A DNA stretch of 64,000 bases from Alliaria petiolata (Eukaryota > Streptophyta > Magnoliopsida > Brassicales > Brassicaceae): NCBI GenBank assembly GCA_020283515.1, contig JAHZTW010000002.1, positions 23,458,123 through 23,522,122 on the forward strand, written 5' to 3'. A program made the translations under genes and the position numbers. The notes beneath the pieces were generated by a model, which searched no databases, had not been told where the DNA came from, and saw only the letters and a program-made list of their open reading frames with translations. Below are positions 31,136-42,664 of the stretch, piece after piece; positions within the stretch are counted from its first letter, which is position 1, and every line of letters starts with the position of its first letter.

Positions 31136-32142
31136 TTTTTAACAAAGAAACCTCTCAACTAAAGATAAATCGAGAAAAAACCCTTCAATTATAAATTTAA
31201 TGTAAAACCCCAAACTATAAGTTCATTAATGAAAAAATCTCTCCGTCTATAGTACCGTTTAAACTTTAAAGGTTTTTAACAAAAAAAATCCTCAACTAAA
31301 GATGAATCAAGAAAAAAACCCATCGACTGTAAATTTAATGTAACAACCCCTCAAGTTCAGATGTATCAAGTATCAACCACTCAACTATAAATTTAATGTG
31401 AAAACCCTTCTATTTCTGTCTACAATAACATTAAAAATGAATAGTCAACATTAAATCAAATGTGATTTGGATTGTAAAAGTTGACATGGATACGATGTGA
31501 TAATGAGATTCTCTGTCTAAAAAAATTGATTGAAGAATACATATACATTAATTTTTTCGTACATTTTAATTTAATTTATACAGAGTTTTGAGAAACTGAA
31601 AAATTTATCAAGTTGTACAGGAAATTTGATATTTATTTATTCTTCAATTAACTTTCAAGCCACATAATCTTACTATATGAAATTAGAGTTTGATAATTTG
31701 AGCGTTTATCAATTTGTAGATTTTAGAAATTTGAATATTTTTTCTAATTGAATTTTGAGATTTTAAATGCTTTGCTGGTTTTAAAAGCTATCACATTATT
31801 TTCAATTATCTATGTCATTTTTACAATCCAAAGCGCATGCATTTAATTCATTGTTGACCGTTTAGGTTTTAAAGTAATTGTATATACAAAAAGTTTAGGA
31901 GTTTTTACATTAAATTTTATAGTTGGGGGGTTTATTCCCGATCAATATTTACTTGAGAGATTTTTTCATTAAAATATTTTGAGATTTCGCAAAAAACGTG
32001 TCGCCGTTAAGGTTTTAATAGTACTGTAGAAGGAGGGGTTTTCTTCATTAACAAACTTATAGTTGAGGGTTTGTTATATTAAATTTATAGTCGAGGGGTT
32101 TTTTCTCCATTCATCTTTAGTTGAGGGGTTTCTTTGTTAAAA
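31136..32142. mobile_element. Long-TIR element with repeated sub-terminal motifs
   Basis: The left end TTTTTAACAAAGAAACCTCT and the inverse of the right end TTTTAACAAAGAAACCCCTC begin inverted repeats of about 110 bp. Inside, 'aacccctcaactaaagat' and 'ttataaatttaatgtaaaa' recur several times (31265-31400, 31910-32110). The long TIRs suggest a Mutator-like or other non-autonomous DNA element. A clear target duplication was not found. Confidence 0.55.
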
Positions 32143-32281
32143 TAGTTTTGCTAATAATGTTAACGTCAGTAAAATATTTCTTTTAAAATTAATTGACCAC
32201 TTGTTATATTTTCTTAGTTAATAAAATTTTATTTGTTAATTTTGTACACATATTTAAATATGTTTCTAAATTCTAACACTA

Positions 32282-33584
32282 ATGTATATTCTTTTTCAGG
32301 AATTTCGTAAAGCAGAGTTACATCTACGTGGAATTGAAAATCTATCCGATGAAGAAATCTTAGAGTTGATATTATTGGACGAAGCTATATTTTTAGAGAC
32401 TCGCATCTCTTCTGTGATGGAATATTATGGAAATTATTTATGTAAAGAACCAATGACTAAAGACACATGCAGAGGATGACACATGATTCAGAATCAAATC
32501 TACGACAATGAAGTTTCATGTCAAAAGCTTATAGGGATGAATCTGTTGGCATTTACACAAATGTGTGAACTATTGCAGGAGAGATATAGCTTACAAGACA
32601 CACATAATATGTTTGTTGATGAGAATGTTGCAATATTTCTCTTTATTTGTGGGCAAAATGACACTGAAGGTGACATTGGTTTAAGATTTGGTCAAGCACA
32701 AAAGACAATACGTCGAAAATTTCGTGAAGTCCTTGGAGCAATGGATTGAATGGCTGTAGACTACATAAGACCAAGAAATGCCCAAGAAAGTGAAGCTATG
32801 TCGAGACGTCTTGAAGGAAATAGTCGATATTTTCCTTACTTTAGGGGATGCATAGGAGCTTTGGATGGGACACATATACCCATTATGGTGACTCCAGGCC
32901 GAGAAACCATTCGATTTGTGAACCGAAAAGAAAATGGGAGCCTCAATGTCTTGGCCATGTGCGACCTAGATATGCTTTTCACATGTTATTTTGTTGATAT
33001 GGCAGGATTAGCACATGATGCAAGAGTATTATCAACAGAGATTAGCGATGATCCTATGTTTTCAACACCTCCAGAAAATAAATATTATTTTGTAGATTAT
33101 GGTTATGCCAATAGACATGGATATTTGGCTCCGTACAGAAAACAAAGTAATACAGGCACGAGGTATCATCTACAAAAGTTTTTGAATGGTGGACCGCCGA
33201 ATAATAGTAAGAAGATGTTTAATAGATGGCATGCATCCCTTTGTTCAGTTATAGAACGAACATTTGGGGTTTAGAAGAAAAAATGGAGGGTTCTAAATGA
33301 GTTTCCAAGATATAATATTGGAGTACAAAAGACGTGTTATATTTGCTACAATGGGTTCTCATAATTTTATTCGCCGAAACAATATTAAAAATATTGACTT
33401 TGACGAAGCAGACAGGGAAAACGAGGTTCAACGTGCACAACGAAATGTAACTGATAATGCAAATGATGATCGTGGTGTTGGAGTGGAAGAAGAAACAAAA
33501 GTTAGAACTTATATGAGGATTGTGCGCGATAAAACTGCTGAGGATATGTGGCTCGACAATTATAGTATGTTTTGGTTGAATTGA
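32282..33584 (+). pseudogene. PIF/Harbinger (ALP1-like) transposase pseudogene
   Basis: The frame from 32282 carries a helix-turn-helix-like N-terminal part (GDIGLRFGQAQKTIRRKFREVL). The DDE nuclease region follows: GCIGALDGTHIPI (first Asp), VDMAGLAHDARVL (second Asp), YYFVDYGYANRHGYLAPYR and NRWHASLCSVIERTFGV. Three stops interrupt the same frame: TGA at 32477, TGA at 32747, TAG at 33272. Each is one G-to-A change from a Trp codon, and the last sits where relatives read FGVWKKKW. A 1-bp frameshift near 33330 moves the C-terminus (IFATMGSHNFIRRNNI) into the next frame. The enzyme cannot be made. It is the same superfamily as the MITEs at 16188 and 21103, though not necessarily their source. 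Confidence 0.85.
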
Positions 33585-33916
33585 CTCGATTATCTGAACT
33601 TTATAGTGGATGTTGCATATACCAATTACAATCGAGGTGGTTTTCGATATTGGCGTTAGAATTTATGTGAAACATTATAATTTTTTTTTTTTTAATTGTA
33701 ATGAATAGTTTTTTTCTTTTAATAAAATTTATTTCTATTATATTTTCCTAGTTATTAAATTTTCATGTTAGATTTAAATAACTTTTAAGATAATATTAAA
33801 TTTACAACTAGTATTAATTTTTTATTCATTTGTGTTCCTCTAAATAATTACCATTTATCTTAACTTTTGTTTCTCTTCGATTTATTCATCTCTTTCAACA
33901 CATTCTGAAGAATAAC

Positions 33917-35465
33917 TGATAGACTCATAATTTAGCATGTTTTAGTATTCATTTTAGATAGTTTTGCATTCACTTGTGCATTCATTTAGTCACTTTTAGT
34001 CCCTTTTGCATTCATATTAGAGTTTAGTGAGTCTTAACCTAGATTGTTGCACATTTGTACATATGGAGTCTTTATTAGGTGTTTTGGAGGCTTGGAGGAC
34101 TTTATGAAGTTCATGGGTGAGCAAGAGGAGGAAGAGAAGTGGCCAAATGAGAAGGAGATAAGTTGTAGCAGCATATCGAGCTACCAAGCTCGATACACAA
34201 TAACCGAGAAGATGGAGGCCACGTATCGAGCATATGGATCGAGCTACTAAGCTCGATACAAGGCTATCCGGGGTTTTGAAGGAGGTGTGTCGACCATCTG
34301 TATCGAGCTACCAAGCTCGATACACAGCCAACCGGGACGCTGAAGACGGCGTATCGAGCATCTGTATCGAGCTATCAAGCTCGATACAGCCTTTGAAGAC
34401 AGTTTTTAGAAGCGTATCGAGCTGCATATCGACCTAGCAAGCTCGATACGCTGCCCGATCCAAAGCTGTAAACCGGGTCAATACCCGGTTTGTTCCGGGT
34501 TGACCCGGTACGACCACTGTTCACTATAAATATCTTTTACCTAATTTTTCTCAATTGTTCTTGCTTAGAAAACCTTCCATTTTGGGTTCTAAGTGATTTT
34601 GTAAGATCTTTTTAAGAGTTTATGCAATTTAGAGTTTACCTTTCTTAATCTTTTATCTTTTTCTTTTGTAATCATGATTACTAACACTTTCTACTTAGGA
34701 TTTGTTAGTATTCAAATGATTAGTGAGTAGTTCTCTTAGAATCCTAGAGATGAGGTAGATTAGGGTGAGATTAGAGTTGATCTATGATGTTTATGGCTTA
34801 ATTTCTATAAATCATTTATTGTTTAGTGATTCTAATGCTATATTAGCTTTAATCAAGTTGATTTAGATCCTAAGACATTTCCCACCCACAAGGTGTTTGA
34901 TGAAATGTCTCAACCAACTAAATCAAGAGATTTACATTCCTAGCTCATGAGAATGATTGTCTAGAGCCTTTATTGGTAGATTAGAACTTGTTCTTAATGC
35001 TTATTGATTGCCTTTTCACTAATCATCTTGATTAGGTAATTAATAAAGAGATTAGTACCATGAGAGTGGATTAGTCTTGTTTAAAGTTTTAAACCTAAGG
35101 ATTAGCATTTGTTTGATTGTTTGAACATCATAGGCTAGCTCTAGGATCACCCAAAGTCAATAACCTCATCCTTGGATTCGATTTTAGCCTTTATTTATCT
35201 TAATTAGTAGTTTTGCTTAGTTTCTTGTCTTGCTTTAGTTTCTTATTTTCATATGCTTAAGTTGTTCGTTACCTTTTGAGTTTGTTTGTTTGCTTTCATT
35301 TCATTTAGGTTGTTAGATAAAAAATCTCATCTTATTGATTTTGCTTAGCTTAAATAGTTTCATGTATTCCTAGTGTTGTTAATCTTAACCCCTATGGATT
35401 GATCCTCAAATACTACAATGACATGAGTAGGTTTGAGTAATTGATAGCTAAAAAACCGAGTATCA
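33917..35465 (+). mobile_element. 5' LTR of Athila-like Ty3/gypsy element 1
   Basis: The LTR begins TGATAGACTCATAATTTAGC and ends GAGTATCA, 1549 bp, immediately before a primer-binding site. U3 contains an array of hairpins (34173-34449), further palindromes (34471-34508) and a TATA box TATAAATA at 34525. The U5 end has the family phrase 'ccctatggattgatcctcaaatact'. No matching 3' LTR was identified in the window; the element is broken up by two insertions. Confidence 0.75.
34173..34449. repeat. Five hairpins in tandem, about 63-bp period, in the U3 of LTR
   Basis: Five near-perfect palindromes TATCGAGCT-ACCA-AGCTCGATA, or close variants, start at 34173, 34237, 34300, 34364 and 34426, so spacing is 62-64 bp. 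They lie immediately upstream of the TATA box at 34525. Between them are unrelated spacers with partial 'gtatcgagca' copies. Confidence 0.85.
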
Positions 35466-35468
35466 ATT

Positions 35469-35486
35469 TGGCGCCGTTGCCATTGG
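35469..35486 (+). promoter_or_regulatory. Primer-binding site of Athila-like element 1
   Basis: TGGCGCCGTTGCCATTGG starts 3 bp after the LTR. TGGCGCCGTTGCC is the usual Athila/Tat PBS (complementary to a tRNA 3' end, usually assigned to tRNA-Asp). Confidence 0.8.
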
Positions 35487-35601
35487 GGTTTAGCATTAAC
35501 CATTAGGATTTTGAATCTCTTTAAGACTAAGCTTTTATTTTACCTTGTTTGCTCATCTCTATTTGAGATGATGAATTTTTTTCTAATTTGTTGTTACTAA
35601 C

Positions 35602-36213
35602 TTGTCTTCCTTAATTCTCTTGTTCTTTCAAAGGTACCAAAACAAAAAGAAGAGAAATGGTAAGACAAGATCATTTGAGGTGTTGGAGATGGACAACCAA
35701 ATAAGCATTATTAAAGCTCCACAACCTCAAGAATTGGTATCCACTCCTACCCAAGGTCAAGAGAACAAGCCAACAATTGGGAGGTTTGATACTCCTCATT
35801 ATCATGGGTTGAGATTTGGAATATATCCTCCTCCAATAGAAGCCAATGCCTATGAGATCAAGCCAAGCTTGATAAGGTTGATTCAATGCTCTATGTTCTT
35901 GGGGATAGGAATGGAGAATCCTTATGATCATTTGGACTCCTTTGAGCGGTTGTGCAACACATCTAGGATTGAAGGTGTCCCCGAAGATAGTATCAAGCTC
36001 ATTTTGTTTCCATTTTCACTTAAAGAAAAGGCAAGCAAATGGGAGAGAGCTATACCATCTCACTTGGTCAATTCTTGGGATGATTGCAAGAGGATCTTCC
36101 TTCTAAAGTTCTATCCCACATAAAAAAAAGAGTCCAAACTGGAAGAGACATTTTGAGCTTCAAGCAAGGCATCCATGAGACCTTTCATGAGGCATGGGAG
36201 AGACTTAGAGGAT
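35602..36213 (+). pseudogene. Gag of Athila-like element 1, first part
   Basis: From 35602 the frame includes YEIKPSLIRLIQCSMF, MENPYDHLDSFERLC and IKLILFPFSLKEKASKWERAIPSHLVNSWDDCKRIFL, the retrotransposon gag (capsid) core. TAA at 36121 and a frameshift break it, and the next block (SFKQGIHETFHEAWERLRGY, in another frame) reaches 36213. There the AGGAT duplication and the Tat element interrupt gag. The frame picks up again at 48337. Confidence 0.85.
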
Positions 36214-37020
36214 AGTTGGGGTCGATTTTCACCTAGGCAAGATCGATCGAGAAAACGACTAAGTATGGAAAAAGATTTCAGAGCCATGCATAAACCGAGC
36301 ACAACTGGGCTCGTCTCGGTGCACAATCTGTGTAGACACCGAGCCGAACCGAGCCGTGCATAAACCAAGCACAACCGGGCTTGTCTCGGTGCACAATTTG
36401 TGTAGAAACCGAGCCGAACCGAGCCGTGCATAAACCGAGCATAACCGGGTTCGTCTCGGTGCACAAACTGTGCGGAAATCGAGCCGGACCAAAGAATGCA
36501 CGGATTTTACACGAGACGAACCAAACCATGCACGATTCGCGCGTTAACCGAACCAATATCTTCTCTTGGCGGTCCAAGCCGCAAGCGCGCACAACGGCCC
36601 AAGCCCAAGACAAGAAACGAGGCCAAGTTCAAGATAAAGTACGAGGCCGAGCCCAAGACTAGTCGCTGCACCAATGGACCGAGCCCAAGCCCACGAGGAA
36701 AACAGAAGTCATGTTTGCCCTAGAGGACGAAGCCTCGTGGAAGGACGCGCCGTCAAGAGAAGATAAAGAAGAATCTACGGGAAGATTTTCCGAGATCTTC
36801 ACTTAGATTACAAATAGAATTGTATAAATAGGAACCTTAGCTCATTAGGGCGGGGATCCGCACTTTGCCTAGCTAAACACTTGTACCCTAAAAAGCTCAT
36901 CGAAACAGTTTTAATAAAATCACCATCTTTGGATCTCTGTTTTGGTTTTAACTTAGAATATTCTCGTCCTCTTCTGTATTTCTTAACAGATAATTCGTTG
37001 TGTGAAATCCAGCACTCACA
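36214..37020 (+). repeat. 5' LTR of Tat element
   Basis: Begins AGTTGGGGTCG, where the 3' LTR has TGTTGGGGTCG, and ends CACTCACA. U3 contains three copies of a roughly 70-bp repeat ('gcataaaccgagcacaacc' to 'gaaccgagcc') at about 36285-36490. TATAAATA is at 36823. Length equals that of the 3' LTR; a few substitutions differ. Confidence 0.88.
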
Positions 37021-37023
37021 ATT

Positions 37024-37041
37024 TGGCGCTAGAAGGAGGGG
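37024..37041 (+). promoter_or_regulatory. Primer-binding site of Tat element
   Basis: TGGCGCTAGAAGGAGGGG begins 3 bp after the LTR end, in the position expected of a tRNA primer site. Confidence 0.7.
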
Positions 37042-37092
37042 AAATAAGAAGAATTCTTACACCGAGAACCGACGCAGTCCATATCCGAAAAG

Positions 37093-38920
37093 ATGACCAC
37101 CGGAGTTACCGACGCCGACGACACCACCGCGGCGGGGAACGTCATCAACAGAACCAGAGCAGATCCTCCCGCAGGCGACGGAACGCCCGACGCTACTCAG
37201 CAAACGCCGGCGCAAGCCGAGACAATCTCCGCATCCTTGGCTGAGATGAAAGACATGATGACAGCGCTAGCAAAGAAGACGTCGGAGCAAGGCAAAACCC
37301 TCGAGAATCTGACGACGGAGAGTCAAGCACAAAGCCGGCGAATCAGAAGCCTGACTCCCACGATGAATCCATCCGCCAGGCTCAGAAGACTCGGCCTCAA
37401 TCCGACAGCGCTAAACTTCGCGACTCCCGGAGTGAACAACGGCTGAGCAAGGGGCTCGGGGATTCTCCAGTCGCAACACATCTCTAGAGAACGGAACCCC
37501 GCAGCTATGAGGCCCAAAATCACCGAACCGCCGCGCCTAATTCGAAGAGGAGTTGGTGACCACGATGGGAACTGGAGAAGAGCGAGCCAATGCGCCGGCG
37601 GCCCAACCCGACGGCAAGACAAGCCAGAACTTCGGGAGACGGCCTCGGCTCGGAGCAGGAGCAAGATTTGGCTAAGGAAGAAGAAAATCTCCTAAGGGCC
37701 GAGTAAGCACACTATCAAGACGAGCCCCAGAGGATTAACCGAGGCCGATTTGCCGAGCCCGATTCGGCGAGCCGAGGTGACGCCCTTGACAAAATCCGAG
37801 CCGACTTGGCTCGGGCAAACGCGGAGGTAAGGGCGATCCGATCACAAGTACACAAAGCGACGAGCGCAGCGCCCGAGATTGACCTGATGCTCGAAGAAGC
37901 CCAGATGACGCCGTTCACAGCGTGCATTACCGAGCCGAGATTATCAGACCCCGGAAAAAATCGCCTCCCCGTTTACGAAGGAACGACATACCCTAAGGAG
38001 CATATCAGGGCATTCTGCATGGCAATGGCGCGATCTAACCTTAGGTAGAACGAACACGACGCGGGTTATTGCCTTCTGTTTGTCGAAAATCTCCGAGGAC
38101 CAGCCTTTGAGTGGTTCCCTAGACTCGAGCGAAATTCGATCGGCAACTTCAAAGACCTGTGCACCGATTTCATGAAACAATATTCTATGTTCATGAACCG
38201 AGGCATATCTGACGCCGGCCTCTGGAGTTTGTCCCAAGGACCAACTGAGCCATTAATGATTTTCATGGGACGCTTTAAAGTGGTGATATCAAAAGTTGGA
38301 GACGTGAGCGACAAAGGAGCACTCGAGGCATTGAAGAAATCCCTGTGGTACAAATCGGAATTCAGGAAAAAGATTTGGTGTAACAAACCCCAAACCATCC
38401 AAGACGCCATGCACCGAGCTTCAGATTTCATACTTAAGGAGGAGGAATTCCGGGTCTTGGATCAACGCTCCGGACCAACAAAGTCGGCAAACAAGAATCA
38501 AGTAGTGCCGAGCCAGCCAAGGCACCCGAGGAGCCGCTCGAGCAGCACTTATGTTCACCACGAGTGACCTAACTTCAGCGGAGCGCATAACTATCAAATC
38601 AGCGCCGAGTAAGGAGCCGGACGAGGCCGAGGAAGGACGAACGTAAACACGTGGACTAGGAATTCGAACTCGTACGATGAGAAGGCCTACTGCGAAATCC
38701 ATAAGACGTATGGACACCTGATAGCAAACTGCCAAAGCCTGGGAGACAAACTTAGGGCAAAATTTCTAACAGGAGAGCTCGGCAATTCCGTCAGTCTAAA
38801 GGATCTCGAGCACGAGAAGCCCGCCGACGCCGAGCAGGAAGAGCAACCCGAACCGGAAAATCGACCAGGTGGTGCGCCGAAGCAAGACAGACGAAACAAT
38901 GGTACCTCAGAGTCTGGTGG
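37093..38920 (+). pseudogene. Gag of Tat element
   Basis: MTTGVTDADD starts at 37093. A coiled-coil-like stretch (SLAEMKDMMTALAKKTSEQ) follows, then other frames carry RLPVYEGTTYPKEHIRAFC, AFEWFPRLE, GRFKVVISKVGDVSDKGALEALKKSLW (capsid core) and a zinc-knuckle-like CEIHKTYGHLIANC near 38690. At least four frame changes and stops (for example 37446, 38048, 38567) break the reading. Confidence 0.8.
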
Positions 38921-39059
38921 ACCACGCCCAAGAATAAACATGATCATGCGAGGGTCGGAATACTGCCGAGACACGGTGTCCGCAATCAAAGCATTCCAAC
39001 GAAGAGCCGAAGCCAGCATCAATTGGTCCACATCAAGCAGAAATTCGAATGATGTCATT

Positions 39060-39440
39060 ACTTTTGAAGAGACCGAGACTACGGGCATAGACAGACCACA
39101 TAACGATCCCCTGGTGATCGAACTCATAGTGAAAGATCACATGGTAGCCTGAGTCCTGATCGATACCGGGAGCTCGAATGACGTCATCTTTCACAAAACC
39201 CTCGCAAGAATGGGAATCGATATGTCCGAGATAGTACTGGTCCCGAGCCCATTAACCGGATTCTCTGGAGAAACAACTATGACGATAGGAACGATCAGGC
39301 TGCCGGTCCGAGCAGAAGACGTAACTAAGATCGTCAACTTTTCGATAACCAAGGGCCCCCCTGTGTACAATATTATCATGGGGACGCCATGAATTAACTC
39401 GATGAGAGCCATGGTCTCGACTTACCATCTTTGTTTGAAA
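39060..39440 (+). pseudogene. Aspartic protease of Tat element
   Basis: LVIELIVKDHMVA, a TGA, then VLIDTGSSNDVIF (DTG catalytic loop), PLTGFSGE, GTIRLPVRAE and YNIIMGTP, with another stop before INSMRAMVSTYH. This is the arrangement of Ty3/gypsy retropepsins. Two in-frame stops abolish it. Confidence 0.8.
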
Positions 39441-39620
39441 TTCTCCGGAGCCAGTAAGATCCGAACAATTTGGGGAAGCACAAGATAAGAAATCTCAAAA
39501 CCGAAGCGAAAGGAGAAACAGTTCATAAGAAAGTGAAAACAAATCGAGAGGCAAGAATCGGCGCAAAAAACTCTTATAGCAATTAAAGAAAGCCGAGAAG
39601 ACCGACGAGAGCCAGCCGCG

Positions 39621-40330
39621 GTGCGCCCTGGTGATATCAGTATGCTTAGACGACGAGAACCCGAAGAGGTGCGTAGAAGTGGGAGCCGAGCTAGACAACT
39701 CGATCAATGCCGAGCTGGTCGACTTTCTAAAGAGGAACATCAACACCTTCGCGTGGGCCGCAGAAGACATGCCTGGAATCAATATCAACATAGCATGCCA
39801 CTCGGACCCGAGGCGAAATATCCCGACTGGCTTGCGAATTCGGTGGTAGTAAAAAAGAAGAACGGGAAGTGGCGAATATGCGTCTATTTTACCGACCTGA
39901 ATATGGCGTGCCCGAAGGATAGTTTTCCTCTCCCTCACATCGATCGCCTCGTCGAAGCAACCGCGGGAAACAAACTCCTCTCGTTTATGGACACTTTCTC
40001 TGGGTATAATCAGATCCTGATGAACCCCGACGACCAAGAAAAGACAGCGTTCATAACAGACCGATGCATCTACTGCTACAAAGTGATGCCGTTCGGACTG
40101 AAAAACGCCGGAGCAATGTACTAAATGTTGGGGAACAAAATATTCGCCGACCAACTGTGGAAGACGATGGAAGAGAGCGACCACATCGCCCATATAACGG
40201 AGTGCTTCGAACAGCTGAACCTCCACAACATGAAGTTCAACCCGGCGAAGTGCAGATTTGCGGTGACATCAGGAGAATTCTTCAGATATCTGGTGACGAG
40301 CCGAGGTACCGAGGTATGACCTCACCAAGA
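39621..40330 (+). pseudogene. Reverse transcriptase of Tat element, lacking the YxDD box
   Basis: Upstream block VCLDDENPKRCVEVGAELDNS and FAWAAEDMPGI, then a deletion of roughly 35 residues, then WLANSVVVKKKNGKWRIC, NMACPKDSFPLPHIDRLV, MDTFSGYNQI and MPFGLKNAGAMY. A stop at 40124 is followed by NKIFADQLWKTMEE joined directly to SDHIAHITECFEQL. The residues between them in the family, which include the catalytic YxDD, are missing (deletion near 40166). The enzyme cannot have been active since that deletion. Confidence 0.85.
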
Positions 40331-40920
40331 AACAAACGAGAAGTACAACGATTAACGGGACGCGTCGCTGCCTTAAATCGTTTCATCTCAAGATCAACCG
40401 ACAAGTGTCTAACGTTTTACGACACGCTCCGAGGCATCAAGCAGTTTGAGTGGACAGAGAAATGCGAAGCGGCTTTCCAAGAGCTAAAACAGTACCTAGT
40501 TACTCCACCCGTGCTCACAAAGCCAGTAGAAGGGGAGCCCCTCTACTTATACATCGCCGTCTCAACAACCGCAGTCAGCAGAGTACTTGTCCGAGAAGAA
40601 CGAGGAGAGCAGAGCCCAATCTTCTACGTAAGCCAGACACTAGCGGATGCGGAAACTAGATACCCGCAAATGGAGAAACTAGCGCTCGCAGTGGTAATAT
40701 TCACACGGAAGCTAAGACCATATTTCCAGTCGCATTCCATCGTAGTCCTGACGTCTTTCACACTGCGAGCCATACAACACAGCCCGAGCCAATCCGGAAG
40801 ACTAGCAAAATGGACAATCGAACTCAGCGAATACGATATTGAATATCAGAGTAAGATTTGTGCCAAATCCCAAGTCCTCGCCGATTTTCTAATAGAGCTT
40901 CACTTGGATACTTCACGTTG
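40331..40920 (+). pseudogene. RT connection and RNase H domain of Tat element
   Basis: One open stretch reads KREVQRLTGRVAALNRFISR, FEWTEKCEAAFQELKQYL, LYLYIAVSTTAVSRVLVRE, FYVSQTLADAETRYPQMEKLALAVV and AKWTIELSEYDIEYQ. This is the retroviral-type RNase H/tether region after RT. The DASTTAVSAVL-type catalytic Asp is replaced (AVSTTAVSRVL). It ends at TGA 40919. Confidence 0.8.
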
Positions 40921-41347
40921 ACGGTTCATCATCAAAGCAAGGCTCATGAATCAGGATTCGTCTGACGTCTCCAACTGGCAAAGTTCTGGAGCAATCTTTT
41001 AGGCTGGCCTTCACGTTGAGTACGAAGCTCTGATTGCAGGACTCAGACTAGCACAAGGGATCAAAGTTCAAAAAATTCGGGCCTTCTGCGACTCACAACT
41101 CGTCGCCAATCAGTTCAACGGAGAATACACGGCAAGAGACGATAGGATAGAAGCATACTTAGGCGTGGTCCAAAACCTTTCAAAAGAATTCAAGGAGTTC
41201 GAGCTGACGAGGATCCCCCGAGGCAAAAACGCTCAAGCCGACGCATTGGCAGCTCTCACCTCATCATCCGATCCCGGCCTAAAAAGAGTTATCCCGGTAG
41301 AATTCATCGAGCGACCTAGCATCGAGAGTCCGAGACCGTCAACTTAA
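40915..41347 (+). pseudogene. Second (archaeal-type) RNase H of Tat element
   Basis: HVDGSSSKQGS (with TGA), then VEYEALIAGLRLAQGIKVQKIRAFCDSQLVANQFNGEY and RIEAYLGVVQNLSKEF, ending IPRGKNAQADALA. This carries the D...E...D...D pattern of the additional aRNase H that defines the Tat lineage. The NNEA segment before EYEAL is deleted and frames change twice. Confidence 0.8.
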
Positions 41348-41569
41348 TCGAGCCAACCGTGGATCCTGAGGAGCCCAACAACGAACAAGAGACGGTCGAG
41401 ATGGAACAAGACCAGCAGAACGAGTACGGATGTGACCAAGAATGGATGGGAGCATATCAAACTTACATAATGGACGGAGAAGTCCCGGCGGACAAGTGGG
41501 CAGCTCGCAAGCTACAGGCTCAAGCCGCTCGATATATCTTACTCGACGGAGAAGTCTTCAAATGGTGAT

Positions 41570-42664
41570 TCTCAGGACCATTGATGACTTGCGTTGAAGG
41601 GAAAGAAGCTCGCAGAGTAATGGAGGAAGTTCACGGAGGATCCTGCGGCAATCATAACGGCGGAACCTAGCAATAAAGATAAAGCGTCACGGGTATTACT
41701 GGCCAACCATGGTTAAAGACTGCGATTTTTTTTTGCGGAAATGTGAAAAATGTCAACGACACGCCCCGACGATTCACCAGCCCACCGAGCTGCTCTCCTC
41801 AATCTCGTCCCCTTACCCATTCATGCGGTGGTCAATGGACATTGTCGGTCCGCTACACCGCTCCAAGCAAAACCGATTTCTGCTGGTTCTGACGGACTAT
41901 TTCTCGAAGTGGGTCGAAGCAGATTCATTCGCCAGCATCAATGACGTCCAAGTCGAGAATTTTTTCTGGAAAAACATCATCTGCCGACACGGAGTCCCTT
42001 ACGAAATCGTGACAGACAACGACTCGCAATTCATCTCAACACGCTTCGAATATTTTTGCGAAAAATGGAAAATCAGACTAAGCAAATCGACACCTCGTTA
42101 CCCACAGGGCAACGGGCAAGCCGATGCAGCAAACAAGACCATATTCGACGGATTGAAAAACGCCTCGATACCAAGAAAGGGAGATGTGCAGACGAGCTTG
42201 AAGGAGTCCTATGCTCGCATCGGACAACCCCGATGCGAGCTACTGGCGAAATGCCATTCGCACTTGTCTACGGAACAGAGTGCGTGATCCCTCCCGAAGT
42301 GTAATTTCCGGGAATACGGCGACGACTCCTCCAGGGACAGAAAGGCCTCAACCATCTCATGGTCTTAGAGGAAGCGGACCTAGTTAATGAAAGACGCGAT
42401 TAAGCACTCATCCGCATTCAAAACTATCAGCAAGCCACTGCAAAATACTACAACTCCAACGTCAAAAGTCGGAGATTTTATGAAGTAGAGCTAATCCTCC
42501 GCAAAGTTTTTCAAAACACAGCGGAACAGAAAGCTGGAAAACTGGGACCATACCGAATAACTAAAGTGGTCCGCCCTGGAGTTTACGAACTAGCCAACCA
42601 CTCCACAGACGCCTCGGTGCCACGATCTTGGAACGCGATGCATCTGAAGAAGTACTACTTCTAA
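41570..42664 (+). pseudogene. Integrase of Tat element, DDE changed to DDD
   Basis: HHCC zinc region: VMEEVHGGSCGNH, then CEKCQ. Catalytic core: WSMDIVGPL (Asp), IVTDNDSQF (Asp) and PQGNGQADAANKT, where the family has Glu in QAEAANK but this copy has Asp (codon near 42121). After a frameshift near 42190 come GEMPFALVYGTECVIPPEV and, in further frames, KAGKLGPYRI and RSWNAMHLKKYYF to the stop at 42662, which is the C-terminal domain. Stops, frameshifts and the Glu-to-Asp change mean no active integrase. Confidence 0.82.

Noticed and set aside
36259..36613. Minus-strand frames rich in Cys and Arg (repeats of CTET/ARFGS) in the Tat LTR, also at 47481-47990
   Set aside because: Shadow translations of the 70-bp U3 repeat; present in both LTRs and unconserved in sequence outside the repeat.
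39495..40226. 243-codon minus-strand ORF opposite the Tat reverse transcriptase
   Set aside because: Antisense shadow of the RT coding region; no domain on that strand.
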